DNA of 43,886 bases from SZAS-18 sp031370675 (GCA_031370675.1 JANMQT010000234.1:1-43886), one strand, 5' to 3'; positions 1-9,060 are shown, counted from the stretch's first letter. Made by a program: numbers and translations. The notes: a model not told the origin generated them from the sequence alone.

Positions 1-72
1 GAGAAGGAGGGCTCGGTTCAGTCCAAAAAATTTGCGTCAATCTCCGGTGATAAAAATCGCCTCGATCCCGCG

Positions 73-1029
73 CTACTTGCTCCATTCTAGCATCCGCAGA
101 ATCGGCATCTCCGCGCGCTTTCGGATGGCCTCGGGCATGACGATTTCGGGCGCCAGATTCTCGAGGGCGGCATGGAGCTTTTCCATCGTGTTGAGTTTCA
201 TATACCGGCAATCCGCGCAGGCGCAGTGGTCCGTTGGGCCGGGAATGAAAAGCTTGCCGGGCACCTCCCGCCGCAGCCGGTGCAGCATGCCGCTTTCAGT
301 CACGATGATGATGGCATCCGCGGGCGACTCCCGGCAGTACCCGACCATTTTTTCCGTCGAGCACACTTCGTCGGCCAGCAGGCGGACGGCGAGCGTGCAC
401 TCGGGGTGGGCGACGACCGGCGCCTCGGGATGCTGCTCCTTGATACGCTCGATGCTCTTGCGCGTAAACTCCATGTGCAGGTAACAATTACCCTGCCACA
501 AATCCATCGGCCGGCCGGTTTTCTCGATGACCCAGGCGCCGAGATTTTGGTCCGGGACGAAGAGAATGTTCCGCTCTGCGGGAATTCGCTCGACGATTTT
601 CACGGCGTTGCCGCTCGTGACGATGACGTCGCTCAGCGCCTTCACACCCGCGCTGCAATTGATGTAGGCGACGACGTAGTAATTTTTGTCGGCGTGCTGC
701 TGGAGATAGGCTTCGAGTTTGTCCGCCGGGCAGGAATCGGCGAGCGAGCAGCCCGCGTTGAGGTCCGGGAGGATGACTTTCTTGGACGGATTCACGATCT
801 TGGCCGTCTCAGCCATGAAGTGCACGCCGCAGAAAACGATTACGTCCGCGTCCGCGCGCTGCGCGGCGTAGCTGAGGCCGAGCGAATCGCCCACGTAATC
901 GGCCACGTCCTGGATTTCACCCAGCTGGTAGTTGTGCGCGAGGATCACGGCGTTCTTCTCGCGCTTCAGGCGGACGATTTCGCCAGCCAGCGAAGTGCGG
1001 GGCGCGGCGGAGACGAGATCGGCAACCAT
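73..1029 (-). CDS. nadA: quinolinate synthase NadA
   Basis: This 318-residue protein is quinolinate synthase, the [4Fe-4S] enzyme that condenses iminoaspartate with dihydroxyacetone phosphate in de novo NAD synthesis. The family signature near residues 88-100 (LPDLNAGCSLADSC) holds Cys94. Cys182 in GNCYLHMEF and a Cys cluster at 269-274 (CACADC) have the spacing expected of the three cluster ligands. The reading frame stays open far upstream, but that extension is antisense to proC and has no family character, so I start at the ATG whose first base is 1029. It diverges from proC with a gap of about 130 bp. No nadB or nadC lies beside it. The identification is very secure. Confidence 0.97.
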   Translation of the reverse strand: MVADLVSAAPRTSLAGEIVRLKREKNAVILAHNYQLGEIQDVADYVGDSLGLSYAAQRADADVIVFCGVHFMAETAKIVNPSKKVILPDLNAGCSLADSCPADKLEAYLQQHADKNYYVVAYINCSAGVKALSDVIVTSGNAVKIVERIPAERNILFVPDQNLGAWVIEKTGRPMDLWQGNCYLHMEFTRKSIERIKEQHPEAPVVAHPECTLAVRLLADEVCSTEKMVGYCRESPADAIIIVTESGMLHRLRREVPGKLFIPGPTDHCACADCRYMKLNTMEKLHAALENLAPEIVMPEAIRKRAEMPILRMLEWSK

Positions 1030-1159
1030 GAGGGACGTTCGCCGTTCCTTTCCCCAGCGCAAATCGCATCGGGGAGTTGCTTCCCGCGCGCCGATGGGGG
1101 ATAGGCTTGGGGAAGCCGCGCGGCCGATCCCTGTCGCGCGACGCAACCTCCTTCCTCGC

Positions 1160-1960
1160 ATGCGAATCGGATTTATTGGCGCCGGTAAACTCGCGGCCTC
1201 CATCGCCCAGGGCGTCATCCGCGCCGGGGTGGCGACTTCCGACGAAGTGACCGCCAGCGCACGCACGGCCAAGCGCCGCGACTGGTTCGCCCAGGAGGTC
1301 GGCGTGCGCGTGATGGAGGACAATGCGGCTGTGGTCAGCGCGAGCGAGGTCGTCATCATTTCCACCAAGCCGCAGGACCTTCCAGCCGCGCTCGGCGGCG
1401 TGGCGCATGGGCTGGGCGACCGGCTGGTGGTATCCGTGGCCGCTGGCGTGCGCCTGGTGGATTTGCAGGCGCTGGCGGGTCCGCTTTCGCCCCTCGCCCG
1501 GGTGATGCCGAACACGCCGTCGCTGGTTGGCAAGGGCGCGGCGGCCTACGCCATGGGCGCGAAGGTGGAACCGAAACACGCCAAGATGGTGGAGACAATT
1601 TTTGGCGCGGTGGGTGACATCCACGCGGTGAAGGAGGTGCTGCTCGACGCCGTGCTCGGCGTGAGCGGGAGCGGTCCGGCCTATGTGCTCCTGATGATCG
1701 AGGCGCTCTCGGATGGCGGCGTGTTGATGGGATTGCCGCGGGCCCTGGCAACGCAACTGGCGACGCAGACGGTGGCGGGTGCGGCCGAATTGGTGCGGGT
1801 GACGGGCCAACACCCGGTGCTTCTGCGCGAGGCGGTGACGAGTCCGGGTGGAACCACGGCGGCGGCGCTCGAAATTTTGGAGAAAGCGGGGTTCCGCTCC
1901 GCCGTGCAGTCGGCCGTGCGGGCCGCGACGGAGCGTTCGCGCGAGTTGGGTTCGCTCTGA
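1160..1960 (+). CDS. proC: pyrroline-5-carboxylate reductase
   Basis: This 266-residue protein is the NAD(P)H-dependent reductase that makes proline from pyrroline-5-carboxylate. It opens with a Rossmann dinucleotide-binding motif (MRIGFIGAGKLAASI). The family's hallmark C-terminal stretch is present, with VSGSGPAYVLLMIEALSDGG and the proline-binding region REAVTSPGGTTAAALEILE. Its length matches the usual 260-280 residues. The frame is open upstream to about 932, but the ATG at 1160 places the Rossmann motif at the true N terminus. No clear Shine-Dalgarno sequence precedes it. It is divergent from nadA. The carboxypeptidase gene follows closely on the same strand, and the two may be co-transcribed. 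Confidence 0.97.
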   Translation: MRIGFIGAGKLAASIAQGVIRAGVATSDEVTASARTAKRRDWFAQEVGVRVMEDNAAVVSASEVVIISTKPQDLPAALGGVAHGLGDRLVVSVAAGVRLVDLQALAGPLSPLARVMPNTPSLVGKGAAAYAMGAKVEPKHAKMVETIFGAVGDIHAVKEVLLDAVLGVSGSGPAYVLLMIEALSDGGVLMGLPRALATQLATQTVAGAAELVRVTGQHPVLLREAVTSPGGTTAAALEILEKAGFRSAVQSAVRAATERSRELGSL

Positions 1961-2033
1961 TGGCGGGAAGTGAAATTGAGTTTTTCACGTGGGCCCCGTT
2001 GATTTCAGCGCGGTTTGCGCTATTCGGTTCGCC

Positions 2034-2951
2034 GTGCTCAGGCGTACTCGGTTGGTTGTCATCTCCGCGGTGTTTGCCGGTCTGGCCTTCGCCCCCGGTG
2101 TCGACGCGGCGAAGAAGAAGGGGTCCGAATCCAGCAAGCGTCGCTCGCGGGGAAGTTCGTCGGCCCCCTACGTCCAGGAACCTGATGCGCCCGTTAAGTT
2201 TCAGAACGGACTTTCGCAACCCCCGGTCATCGAGGCGAAGTCGGCCATCGTGCTCGACCCCCGTTCGGGTCGCGTGCTCTACGACAAGGGCGCCGAGATT
2301 CGTCGCGAGGCCGCCAGCACGCAGAAGCTCCTGACGGCGCTGCTCGTGGCGGAACAGGGGCGGCTTGGCGATCCCGTTCGCGTCGAAGCCGGCGACACCT
2401 TTTGCGAACCCACCAAGCTCGGCTTGCGGGCCGGCGACGTGTACCGCCGCGGCAACCTGCTCCAAGCGCTGCTGGTCAAGAGCGCGAATGACGTCGCGCG
2501 GTGCCTCGCGCGCTCGCAGGCGGGCAGCATCGAGTCATTCGCCGACGACATGAATCGCAAGGCGCAGCAACTCGGACTCACCGGATCTCATTTCGTGAAT
2601 CCCAACGGCCTGCCGGCGCCCGGCCAGTATTCGACCGCGCGGGACATCGCGCGCATCGCCCGCTACGCCTACTTTAATCCGACGATTCGAAATATCGTTT
2701 CGACGCAGACACTCCAATTTCAATATGCGGACGGGCGGATTCGGGAGTTGAAAAACACCAACAAGGTGTTGGGGGCGAACCCGTATTGCAACGGCATGAA
2801 GACGGGATACACCAACGCCGCGGGGCATTGCCTCGTCGCGAGTGGCACCTATAACGGAGTCCACGTGATCGCCGTGGTGATGGCGAGCCGGAAGGCCGTC
2901 TGGACGGATGCGAATGCGCTGCTGAACTGGGCGCTCGCCACGCAAGGCTAG
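2034..2951 (+). CDS. D-alanyl-D-alanine carboxypeptidase (S11 family)
   Basis: This is an exported penicillin-binding protein of the S11 group, which trims the terminal D-Ala from peptidoglycan stem peptides. All three serine-DD-peptidase motifs are visible: Ser-Thr-Gln-Lys at residues 95-98, Ser-Ala-Asn at 150-152 and Lys-Thr-Gly at 256-258. A signal peptide (RRTR, then a hydrophobic core ending PGVDA) is followed by a basic Lys/Ser/Arg-rich linker. It ends shortly after the catalytic domain, so the C-terminal beta domain and amphipathic anchor of DacA/DacC are missing, as in many short S11 enzymes. Both candidate starts are GTG (1989 or 2034). I prefer 2034 because it gives a normal signal peptide. 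Neither has a good ribosome site. Confidence 0.93.
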   Translation: MLRRTRLVVISAVFAGLAFAPGVDAAKKKGSESSKRRSRGSSSAPYVQEPDAPVKFQNGLSQPPVIEAKSAIVLDPRSGRVLYDKGAEIRREAASTQKLLTALLVAEQGRLGDPVRVEAGDTFCEPTKLGLRAGDVYRRGNLLQALLVKSANDVARCLARSQAGSIESFADDMNRKAQQLGLTGSHFVNPNGLPAPGQYSTARDIARIARYAYFNPTIRNIVSTQTLQFQYADGRIRELKNTNKVLGANPYCNGMKTGYTNAAGHCLVASGTYNGVHVIAVVMASRKAVWTDANALLNWALATQG

Positions 2952-2952
2952 C

Positions 2953-2975
2953 GTCGGGCCGCTTTGCGGCACGAC
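2953..2975. terminator. hairpin between convergent genes
   Basis: A stem-loop (GTCG-G-GCCGC, loop TTT, GCGGC-A-CGAC) sits exactly between the stop codon of the carboxypeptidase gene and that of the convergent ybjN-like gene. It could end transcription from both sides, but neither side has a convincing U-tract, so this is a weak call based on position and pairing. Confidence 0.35.
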
Positions 2976-2976
2976 G

Positions 2977-3435
2977 TCAGTTCGTAAACCCGATGTGCTG
3001 GGTGAACAACTTCACCGACGTCACCCAAGTTTTGAAAAATTCGGCCACGGCACCGTAGGAGACGCCGCCTTCGAGATCGAGATCCGCCTCGAGCACGGGG
3101 TCACCATCCTTGTCGAGATAAGCCCGCGTGTACCGCTTGCCGGCATTCCAGTCGTTGACCCGGCCCAAGGTGGTCTTCTTCTTGAACGATGCGTAGAACT
3201 GCAGGTTCTTCCCCTTGTTGAAGAGCAGCGTCTTGTAACCGCCGAGATTGAATCGGTAGGTCCCCGCGGAGACCTCGGTGTATTCTACCTTCATCGCCTC
3301 GAGGATGCGCTCGGTGTTGGTGACGCTGAGTTCCTTGATAATCTCACCCTGCTCGGCGCGGACGGCAGGAGCGGAAAAAGCCAGGACGACGCAGGCGGTC
3401 GCGGTCGCAATAAGTTGGCGGGGGGCGATTTTCAT
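2977..3435 (-). CDS. exported YbjN-domain protein
   Basis: This 152-residue protein has a clear signal peptide (hydrophobic core, then PAVRAEQ) followed by a YbjN/type III chaperone-like fold. Residues around 95-125 contain the family pattern, where NDWNAGKRYTRAYLD precedes a DGDPVLEADLDLEGG stretch. YbjN proteins are usually cytoplasmic and are linked to stress and motility phenotypes in enterobacteria. This exported subgroup is of unknown function. I chose the ATG at 3435 because it begins the signal peptide directly; a TTG three codons upstream is possible. It converges on the carboxypeptidase gene and is divergent from bioF. Family assignment is good, function is not known. Confidence 0.85.
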   Translation of the reverse strand: MKIAPRQLIATATACVVLAFSAPAVRAEQGEIIKELSVTNTERILEAMKVEYTEVSAGTYRFNLGGYKTLLFNKGKNLQFYASFKKKTTLGRVNDWNAGKRYTRAYLDKDGDPVLEADLDLEGGVSYGAVAEFFKTWVTSVKLFTQHIGFTN

Positions 3436-3581
3436 GAGTGGCAAAACCGCGCATCATTGGTACACGGGCTTGAAAGCGCAAGTTGGATCTCGGCGAAGTT
3501 GCGAAATTGGGATGCCTCCCCGGACGAGGCCGAATTATTTCCTCGCGCAGTGCCTGATTCCCGCGTCGTGTTCTCCCGCGC

Positions 3582-4775
3582 ATGAACGATCCGTTCCTCG
3601 ATGATCTGACCGAGCTCCGGGCGCGTTCGCTCCACCGGCGGCTGCGCGAGATGACGCTTTCGCCCGATGGCTCGGTCGCGCCGGTGGGCCGTCCCATGCT
3701 CAATTTCGCCTCGAACGACTATCTCGGGCTGGCGGGGCATCCCGCCCTGCGCGAAGCGGCCAAGGCGGCGATCGACGAATACGGCGTGGGCGCCGGCGCC
3801 TCTCGCCTGGTCTGTGGCACGCTGCCCATTCACCTGCGGCTGGAGGAAACGCTGGCGCGCTTCAAGGGCGTCGAGGCGGCGCTCAGTTTTTCAAGTGGCT
3901 ACGCGGCGGCGCACGGCGCGTTAAGCGCGCTGGCCGGGCCCGACGACGTGATCATTCTCGACAAGCTCGCGCACGCCTGCCTGATCGATGCGGCGCGGAG
4001 CTGCCGCGCGGTCCTGCGCGTCTTCCCGCACAACCATCTCGGCAAGCTCGAGAGCCTGTTGCAGTGGGCCAATGCCGAACACCCGGGCGCGCGCACCATC
4101 ATCTGCACCGAATCCGTCTTCAGCATGGACGGCGATCGCGCGCCCGTGCGGGATCTCGTGGCCTTGAAGAAAAAATACGGCGCGCTGCTCTTGCTCGATG
4201 AGGCGCACGCCGTGGGTGTGATCGGCCGGAATGGCCGCGGCCTCGCCCATGAATGCGAGGTCGTGAGGGACATCGATGTTCTCATGGGCACGATGAGCAA
4301 GGCGCTGGGCGTTTCGGGTGGTTATCTCGCCGGCCGGCACTCGCTGGTGGACCTGCTGATCAACCGCGCGCGCAGTTTTGTTTTTTCGACCGCCCAGCCG
4401 CCCGCGCTGGCGGCCGCGGCGCTGGCGTCGCTGGAATTATTGATGTCAGACGAGGGCGAGCATCGTCGCCTGGCGCTCTGGCAGAATATCCGTCATCTCG
4501 CGGCCCAATTGCCCAAGGCCCCCGGGCCGGTCGAGAAAACGCCGCGCGGCGCCGGCAGCGCCATTTTTCCGTGGGTGGTGGGCCCCGAGGCCCTCGCCAT
4601 GGAGATTTCGGCGCGACTGGGCGACCGGGGATTTCTCGCGCCCGCCATCCGGTACCCGACGGTCCCGCACGGTGCGGCCCGGCTCCGGTTGACGGTCACG
4701 TCCCGCCACACGCCCGACCAGATCACCGCGCTGTGCCAGGCGGTCGGGGGATTGGCCGGGGCCATGCGAGGATAG
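3582..4775 (+). CDS. bioF: 8-amino-7-oxononanoate synthase / KBL-type aminotransferase
   Basis: This 397-residue PLP enzyme belongs to the alpha-oxoamine synthases. The best match is BioF, which condenses pimeloyl-ACP or -CoA with alanine in biotin synthesis. The PLP lysine is Lys240 in GTMSKALG, and the cofactor-binding Asp is in DEAHAVG (residues 206-212). The N-terminal FASNDYLGLAGHP and the substrate/PLP region GAGASRLVCGT are typical. Length is normal. The ATG at 3582 directly precedes the conserved N terminus. No other bio gene is in view, so a close relative (glycine C-acetyltransferase or serine palmitoyltransferase) cannot be fully excluded by context, but the short N terminus favours BioF. 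Confidence 0.88.
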   Translation: MNDPFLDDLTELRARSLHRRLREMTLSPDGSVAPVGRPMLNFASNDYLGLAGHPALREAAKAAIDEYGVGAGASRLVCGTLPIHLRLEETLARFKGVEAALSFSSGYAAAHGALSALAGPDDVIILDKLAHACLIDAARSCRAVLRVFPHNHLGKLESLLQWANAEHPGARTIICTESVFSMDGDRAPVRDLVALKKKYGALLLLDEAHAVGVIGRNGRGLAHECEVVRDIDVLMGTMSKALGVSGGYLAGRHSLVDLLINRARSFVFSTAQPPALAAAALASLELLMSDEGEHRRLALWQNIRHLAAQLPKAPGPVEKTPRGAGSAIFPWVVGPEALAMEISARLGDRGFLAPAIRYPTVPHGAARLRLTVTSRHTPDQITALCQAVGGLAGAMRG

Positions 4776-4917
4776 CCAGGTTGGCCAGGCACCCGGCTCG
4801 GGGTCCGGGGGGTACCCGAGGTTTCTGGAGGCTGCAGTCGCGAGTTTCAGATTCCTGACGGGGATTGGACTGGATCCTGCTTCCCTCTACCTTTTGCCGA
4901 AAACCACCCGGTTCCAC

Positions 4918-5961
4918 ATGGCCAAGAGTGACTTCTTTTCCTTTGTAACTTCGCTTCGACCGATCGAGTTGAAGGCGCTGGGGGAGCTTTCTCAGGTCGT
5001 CCACCTCGAGGAGGGGGCGATGCTGGAGTGCGGGAACCAGGCGGGCGACGCCCTGTACATCATCAATCGCGGCGCGGTGGAGGTGATTCACGGCGACCCC
5101 CAGCGGTCGGAGGGCCAGGCGATGAGTTACCTGTCGCGCGGTGACATGTTCGGCGAGACGAGCGCGATGAGCGGGATTCCCAGCCGTAATTCTTTCAAGG
5201 CCTGCGAGTCCACCAGCCTGCAGTGCTTCCGGAAGCGGGACTTCCCGGAGTTGATGCGCCGCGTGCCGGCGTTTTTTTATTACATTTCCACGCAGCTCGC
5301 CAGCCGCCTGATCCAGGTGGGCGACATGACCTTCATGCAGTCGAACTGCCTCGAACTCAGCGGCAACCTCGCGAATTTCGACCTCGTCACGATTTATCAG
5401 ACGGTCCTGAATTCTTCGCAAACGGGTGAATTGTCGATCATCAACGACAAGAGCGAAAAGGTGGGCTCCTTCTATTTTGAGCGCGGCGAGCCAAAGTTTG
5501 GCCAGTATTTCACGTTGCTCGGCGAACAGGCGTTCTGGCAGCTCTTCCTGCACGACAAGTTGACCGGGACGTTTTCCTTCCAGCTTTGCGACGAACCCCC
5601 GGCCAATGTTCGCGGCGGGGAAATCGTCAAGCGGCACCCGACCGACATGCTCATCACGGCGCTGCAATATCGCGATGAATTCAAGGAGGTGCTGGAGAGC
5701 GCCCCGGATCCGGCGTGCATTGTCCGCCGCTCGAAGCTGAATCTGATCTGGGAGGGCGAAGAGCCGATCTTCGACGATCTGCGCTGGCTGGCCGAGCACA
5801 TCTGGCAGGTCTGCTACAGCACCCCGATGACAGTCGGCGAGCTATACCAGCATCTCGCGGTCAACGAGCTCGACTACTACAAGGCGATCGGCGAGTTGCT
5901 GCACTCGAACCACCTTTCGCTCGTGACCTACGAGACGCCGAGCATCGCGGTGCCGGCCTGA
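4918..5961 (+). CDS. cyclic-nucleotide-binding domain plus DUF4388 regulator
   Basis: This 347-residue protein starts with a cyclic-nucleotide-binding (cupin-like) domain at about residues 10-125. The phosphate-cassette-like stretch FGETSAMSGIPSRNS keeps the Gly-Glu and one Arg. A DUF4388 (PATAN-like) domain follows at about 145-250 (LVTIYQTVLNSSQTGELSI, then GSFYFERGEP). The C-terminal 100 residues look like a small winged-helix module. There is no Crp-type DNA-binding helix-turn-helix. DUF4388 proteins commonly appear in two-component and gliding or polarity networks, so a signalling adaptor role is likely. The ATG at 4918 is preferred over a TTG eight codons upstream. Ligand and partners are unknown. 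Confidence 0.82.
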   Translation: MAKSDFFSFVTSLRPIELKALGELSQVVHLEEGAMLECGNQAGDALYIINRGAVEVIHGDPQRSEGQAMSYLSRGDMFGETSAMSGIPSRNSFKACESTSLQCFRKRDFPELMRRVPAFFYYISTQLASRLIQVGDMTFMQSNCLELSGNLANFDLVTIYQTVLNSSQTGELSIINDKSEKVGSFYFERGEPKFGQYFTLLGEQAFWQLFLHDKLTGTFSFQLCDEPPANVRGGEIVKRHPTDMLITALQYRDEFKEVLESAPDPACIVRRSKLNLIWEGEEPIFDDLRWLAEHIWQVCYSTPMTVGELYQHLAVNELDYYKAIGELLHSNHLSLVTYETPSIAVPA

Positions 5962-6040
5962 TCGCCGGCGAAAGGCGCGGGCGCGGAAGATTCTCGTTGG
6001 TTTGCAGACGGGGCACTGGTAGACGGGCTGTGCCCCCGTC

Positions 6041-7204
6041 ATGAAACGCCTGCTCTGGCTCGATCTCGCCAAAGGACTCGCCATCCTTTGGGTCGTTTAT
6101 TTTCACTTTTTTCAAACCTACCGTGGCGCGCCCTCGCCGATGTCCGGCAGCTTCATTTCCGACGTGGCCGGGGCGCAGGGTTGGGACGGACTTGGTGCCT
6201 CGATCGTGACGTGCGTGAAGTTGGTCTGGTACGCGATTTCGGAGGTGGGCTTCCACGCGGTGGGGGCGTTTGTCATCGTGAGCGGCTGGTCCCTGGCCTC
6301 GACCACCGCGCGCCGCGCGGCCAAGGGCCCGATCGCGTGGGGCGAATGGTATCGGTCCCGGTTCATCCGGCTTTTCCCGATGTATTGGCTCGCGCACCTC
6401 GTCTACCTCCTCTCGCCGTTTGTGGCCCGGCTCGAGCCGATCGATTCGCGCATCCTGATCAGCATATCCGGGCTGCGCTTTCTGGGCCTGCAGGACGGCT
6501 TTCCATTCCTGAACACGGACATTCAGAGTAATTTTTTCTATCTCAACGCGGCTTGGTGGTACTTCGCCATGCTGATTCAGCTCTATTTCATTTTTCCGGT
6601 CCTCTTCGTGACCATGCGCAAGGTCGGCTTGATCGGTTTTCTCCTGCTGGCCTTCGCCGTCGGTTTCGGCATGCGCTATCTCATGCTCGAAGTCTGGCAT
6701 TCCGTCGGACCCTGGATCCTGGGTGGCAACAGCCTGTCCCGTCTGCCCGAATTCGCGTTCGGCATGGTGCTGGGAATGGTCCATGCCCGGGACGCCGAGC
6801 GCGTCGAACGGTGGCTGCTCGGCGGACTCGGCCTGGCACTGGGCCTCGGCCTGTACTTCATCGCGCCTTTTTTCTACACTGGAAACCTGCCCTACATTTT
6901 TGCGGATTTGTGGACGGGCGTCTGCTGCTTCCTCTGCCTCGTCGGCGTGGCCGGCCTGCTTGAGAAATGGACCCTGGCCGCGAAGTGGATCGGCCTGGTC
7001 GGTGCGTTTTCCTACGGCCTCTATCTGGTCCATCAACCTTACGTGATTTGGATCGGCTTGCGCATCCAGAACCAGCGGGCGTGGGTGTTCCTGGCGATCG
7101 TCGTCGGTGTCCTGATTCTCTTGAGCGCCTGGGGAATTTTGCTTGAGAAGTTCGCCAACGCCGCGCTGGAAAAGGTGATCGGGGACAAGACCCGCGCTCG
7201 GTAG
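6041..7204 (+). CDS. acyltransferase family 3 membrane protein (OafA/YrhL-like)
   Basis: This 387-residue integral membrane protein has about ten hydrophobic segments and the acyltransferase-3 pattern. The N terminus WLDLAKGLAILWVVYFHFF holds the conserved helix-1 histidine. FIVSGW-like VIVSGWSLA follows near residue 85, then RSRFIRLFPMYWL near 105 and SYGLYLVHQP near 325. Such enzymes O-acylate surface polysaccharides, peptidoglycan or lipids using cytoplasmic acyl-CoA. The substrate cannot be told from the sequence. The start follows the end of the CNB-DUF4388 gene by about 80 bp on the same strand. A CTCGAAA-type repeat begins just behind its stop codon. Confidence 0.9.
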   Translation: MKRLLWLDLAKGLAILWVVYFHFFQTYRGAPSPMSGSFISDVAGAQGWDGLGASIVTCVKLVWYAISEVGFHAVGAFVIVSGWSLASTTARRAAKGPIAWGEWYRSRFIRLFPMYWLAHLVYLLSPFVARLEPIDSRILISISGLRFLGLQDGFPFLNTDIQSNFFYLNAAWWYFAMLIQLYFIFPVLFVTMRKVGLIGFLLLAFAVGFGMRYLMLEVWHSVGPWILGGNSLSRLPEFAFGMVLGMVHARDAERVERWLLGGLGLALGLGLYFIAPFFYTGNLPYIFADLWTGVCCFLCLVGVAGLLEKWTLAAKWIGLVGAFSYGLYLVHQPYVIWIGLRIQNQRAWVFLAIVVGVLILLSAWGILLEKFANAALEKVIGDKTRAR

Positions 7205-7210
7205 CGCGGG

Positions 7211-7260
7211 AAGTTCGAAACTCGAAATTCGAAACTCGAAGAAAACTCGAAGTTTTGAAC
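7211..7260. repeat. CTCGAAA-type intergenic repeat, copy 1
   Basis: Immediately after the acyltransferase stop there are about five near-identical units of the form CGAAACT or CGAAATT. The outer ends are imperfect inverted copies (GTTCGAAACT against AGTTTTGAAC). The same heptamer appears in the elements near 10.1 kb and 36.8 kb. Nothing in the stretch looks coding. Confidence 0.7.
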
Positions 7261-7261
7261 C

Positions 7262-7518
7262 TCAAAGATTTAAAGATCGTACGTGTGCGCTGTCGGTCGT
7301 CACCTTTTTGGCTATTAGGTCGACGATATCACCTACGGTAACAACGCGACTCCATTCCGCGTCAATAGCTCGAAAACTCAGGGACAGCTGGAGGGCTGGA
7401 ATGATGTTAAACGAAGCGTCGTCGTCCCCAATCTTCAAAGCACGACCTCCACTGGATCGCAGAGTAGGCAGTCGGTAAGGACCTTGCTCGCATGGGCCTC
7501 GACGTCATGACGGGTCAT
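7262..7518 (-). pseudogene. frameshifted acyl-carrier-protein-like remnant
   Basis: Two overlapping short frames on the minus strand together read like an acyl carrier protein of about 80 residues. The first (ATG at 7518, stop at 7435) gives MTRHDVEAHASKVLTDCLLC then DPVEVVL, the normal ACP helix 1. The second, in the -1 frame from about 7440 to 7262, gives IGDDDASFNIIPALQLSLSF, then a short loop, then VVTVGDIVDLIAKKV, the normal C-terminal half. The carrier serine motif (usually DSL) would be the ASF. A single indel near 7437 would rejoin the halves. Alternatively the second part is a 58-residue gene starting at TTG 7438, with GGAGG six bases upstream. I judge decay most likely. It lies between two strong genes and is absent from usual fab contexts. 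Confidence 0.5.
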
Positions 7519-7630
7519 GTCCTCGGATCGAAAATGCGGATGACTGTTGGACTCGCGAATCGCCCGCAACAAGCTCGGGCAACAAAGCGAGTTGGTCAGA
7601 GGCTCGTTGAACGCGCGGATCGATTTCCGC

Positions 7631-8977
7631 CTATTGCCCCGTCTTCTTCGACGCCATCTGCTGGCGGTAGATCATCATGCCCTTGAGGGCGTCGACGGCG
7701 CGGTCGAGCTGCGGATCCTTGACGCCATCGGCCTCGCGGCGCTCCGGCTCGCTCAGGCTCTCGGCGTTGCGGCGGATCAACAGCGCGCGCTCCTGCTCGG
7801 GGGTGAGCACCGACTTGATGTTTGGCTCGATCCCGCGCTCATGGATGACCTGGCGGCTCGGGGTGAAATATTTCGCGGTCGTCAACCGCAGCGCAGAATT
7901 GTCCGGCATCTGGATCACGCTCTGCACGGAGCCCTTGCCGAAGGTTTTCTCGCCCACCAGGATCGCACGATTCAAATCCTTGAGCGCACCGGCGACAATC
8001 TCCGCGCCGCTGGCGCTGCCGTTGTTGATCAGGACCGCGATCGGAAAATCCAGGCGCGGCTTCGCGGTGGTGGCGGTCCGATAAATGCGATTGGCGGACG
8101 GCGCGCGGCCATCGGTGTAGCAAACCATCGTGCCCGGCGCGACGAACAGCCCGCAGACGTCGACTGCGCTGTTAAGCAGGCCGCCCGGATTGTTGCGCAG
8201 GTCCAGCACCAGCGCGTCCATGCCGCTCCTTTGCAGCTCATCGAGCTTCTTCGCGAGCTCCTCGGCGGTCGGTTCGTTGAATTGGGTGATCCGCACGTAG
8301 CCGATCTTGTGGCCCGTGCCGTTCGATTCGCTCGTCAGCAACCGGGCGTCCTTGACGCTCTCCACCTTGATCTCGGTCCGCGTCAGTACGAATTCCTTCA
8401 CTTCGCGGTTCGACGGGCGCAACACGGTGAGGGTCACCTTGTCGTTCGGCTTTCCCTTCAGCATTGAGACCGCCACGCTGACCTGCAGCTTCTCGGTCGA
8501 CTGGCCGTTGATCTTCACGATGACGTCGCCGGTCAGCACCCCGGCCTTCGCAGCGGGACCGTTGTCGATCGGGGTCACGACCGTCAGGGCGCCGTCGCGG
8601 GTGGAGACGACCAGCCCGAGGCCGTCGTAACGGCTGCGCGTGTCGTCCTGCATCTCCTTGAAATTATCCGGCTCCATGAACTGCGAGTGCGGATCGAGCG
8701 CGGCGAGCATGCCGCGCAGCGCGCCGTAGGTGAGTTCGCGATACGTGATCTTTTTCCCGTCGACGTAATCCTGCCGGATGAGCTGCAGCGCCCGGGCGAT
8801 GAGGGCGATATTCGAGTAGGCGTTGTCCTCGTCCTTGTCGATTTTCGCCTGCACGTCGTCGTCCGACTTCAAAGCGCCCGGCGGCGGTGCGGCGGCCTTT
8901 TCCTTCTGGGCCAGCAACGGCGAGGCGGAGGCGAACCCAACCACCGCCACAGCAAGTCGAACGACAAAACGATTCAT
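7631..8977 (-). CDS. S41-family C-terminal processing protease (CtpA-like)
   Basis: This 448-residue exported serine protease of family S41 cleaves or trims periplasmic proteins, often in cell-wall homeostasis. A signal peptide (hydrophobic core to SASPLLAQ) is followed by an N-terminal helical domain. A PDZ domain lies at about 115-190 (GLGLVVSTRDGALTVV, then GPAAKAGVLTGDVIVKING), and the catalytic domain follows. The Ser-Lys dyad is visible as NNGSASGAEIVAGAL (Ser321/Ser323) and TFGKGSVQ (Lys348). The last residues are a short polar tail. The ATG at 8977 begins the signal peptide. It is divergent from ruvB with about 80 bp between the starts. Confidence 0.94.
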   Translation of the reverse strand: MNRFVVRLAVAVVGFASASPLLAQKEKAAAPPPGALKSDDDVQAKIDKDEDNAYSNIALIARALQLIRQDYVDGKKITYRELTYGALRGMLAALDPHSQFMEPDNFKEMQDDTRSRYDGLGLVVSTRDGALTVVTPIDNGPAAKAGVLTGDVIVKINGQSTEKLQVSVAVSMLKGKPNDKVTLTVLRPSNREVKEFVLTRTEIKVESVKDARLLTSESNGTGHKIGYVRITQFNEPTAEELAKKLDELQRSGMDALVLDLRNNPGGLLNSAVDVCGLFVAPGTMVCYTDGRAPSANRIYRTATTAKPRLDFPIAVLINNGSASGAEIVAGALKDLNRAILVGEKTFGKGSVQSVIQMPDNSALRLTTAKYFTPSRQVIHERGIEPNIKSVLTPEQERALLIRRNAESLSEPERREADGVKDPQLDRAVDALKGMMIYRQQMASKKTGQ

Positions 8978-9060
8978 GGAGTGCCGCGAAAGCTATCATT
9001 GCCTGACGCTTTGGCCAGAGCACCCTTTGCGCTGACACAGCTTTGCGATTAAATCGCGAC

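Noticed and set aside
1..72. Possible gene fragment at the left edge
   Set aside because: The first 72 bases hold no frame with family character and no recognisable signal; it is simply the region behind nadA.
7430..7445. CTT-TGA after a GGAGG, resembling the prfB +1 frameshift site
   Set aside because: A +1 shift would hit a stop nine codons later. The coding-like continuation is in the -1 frame, and no slippery heptamer is present, so an indel is more likely.
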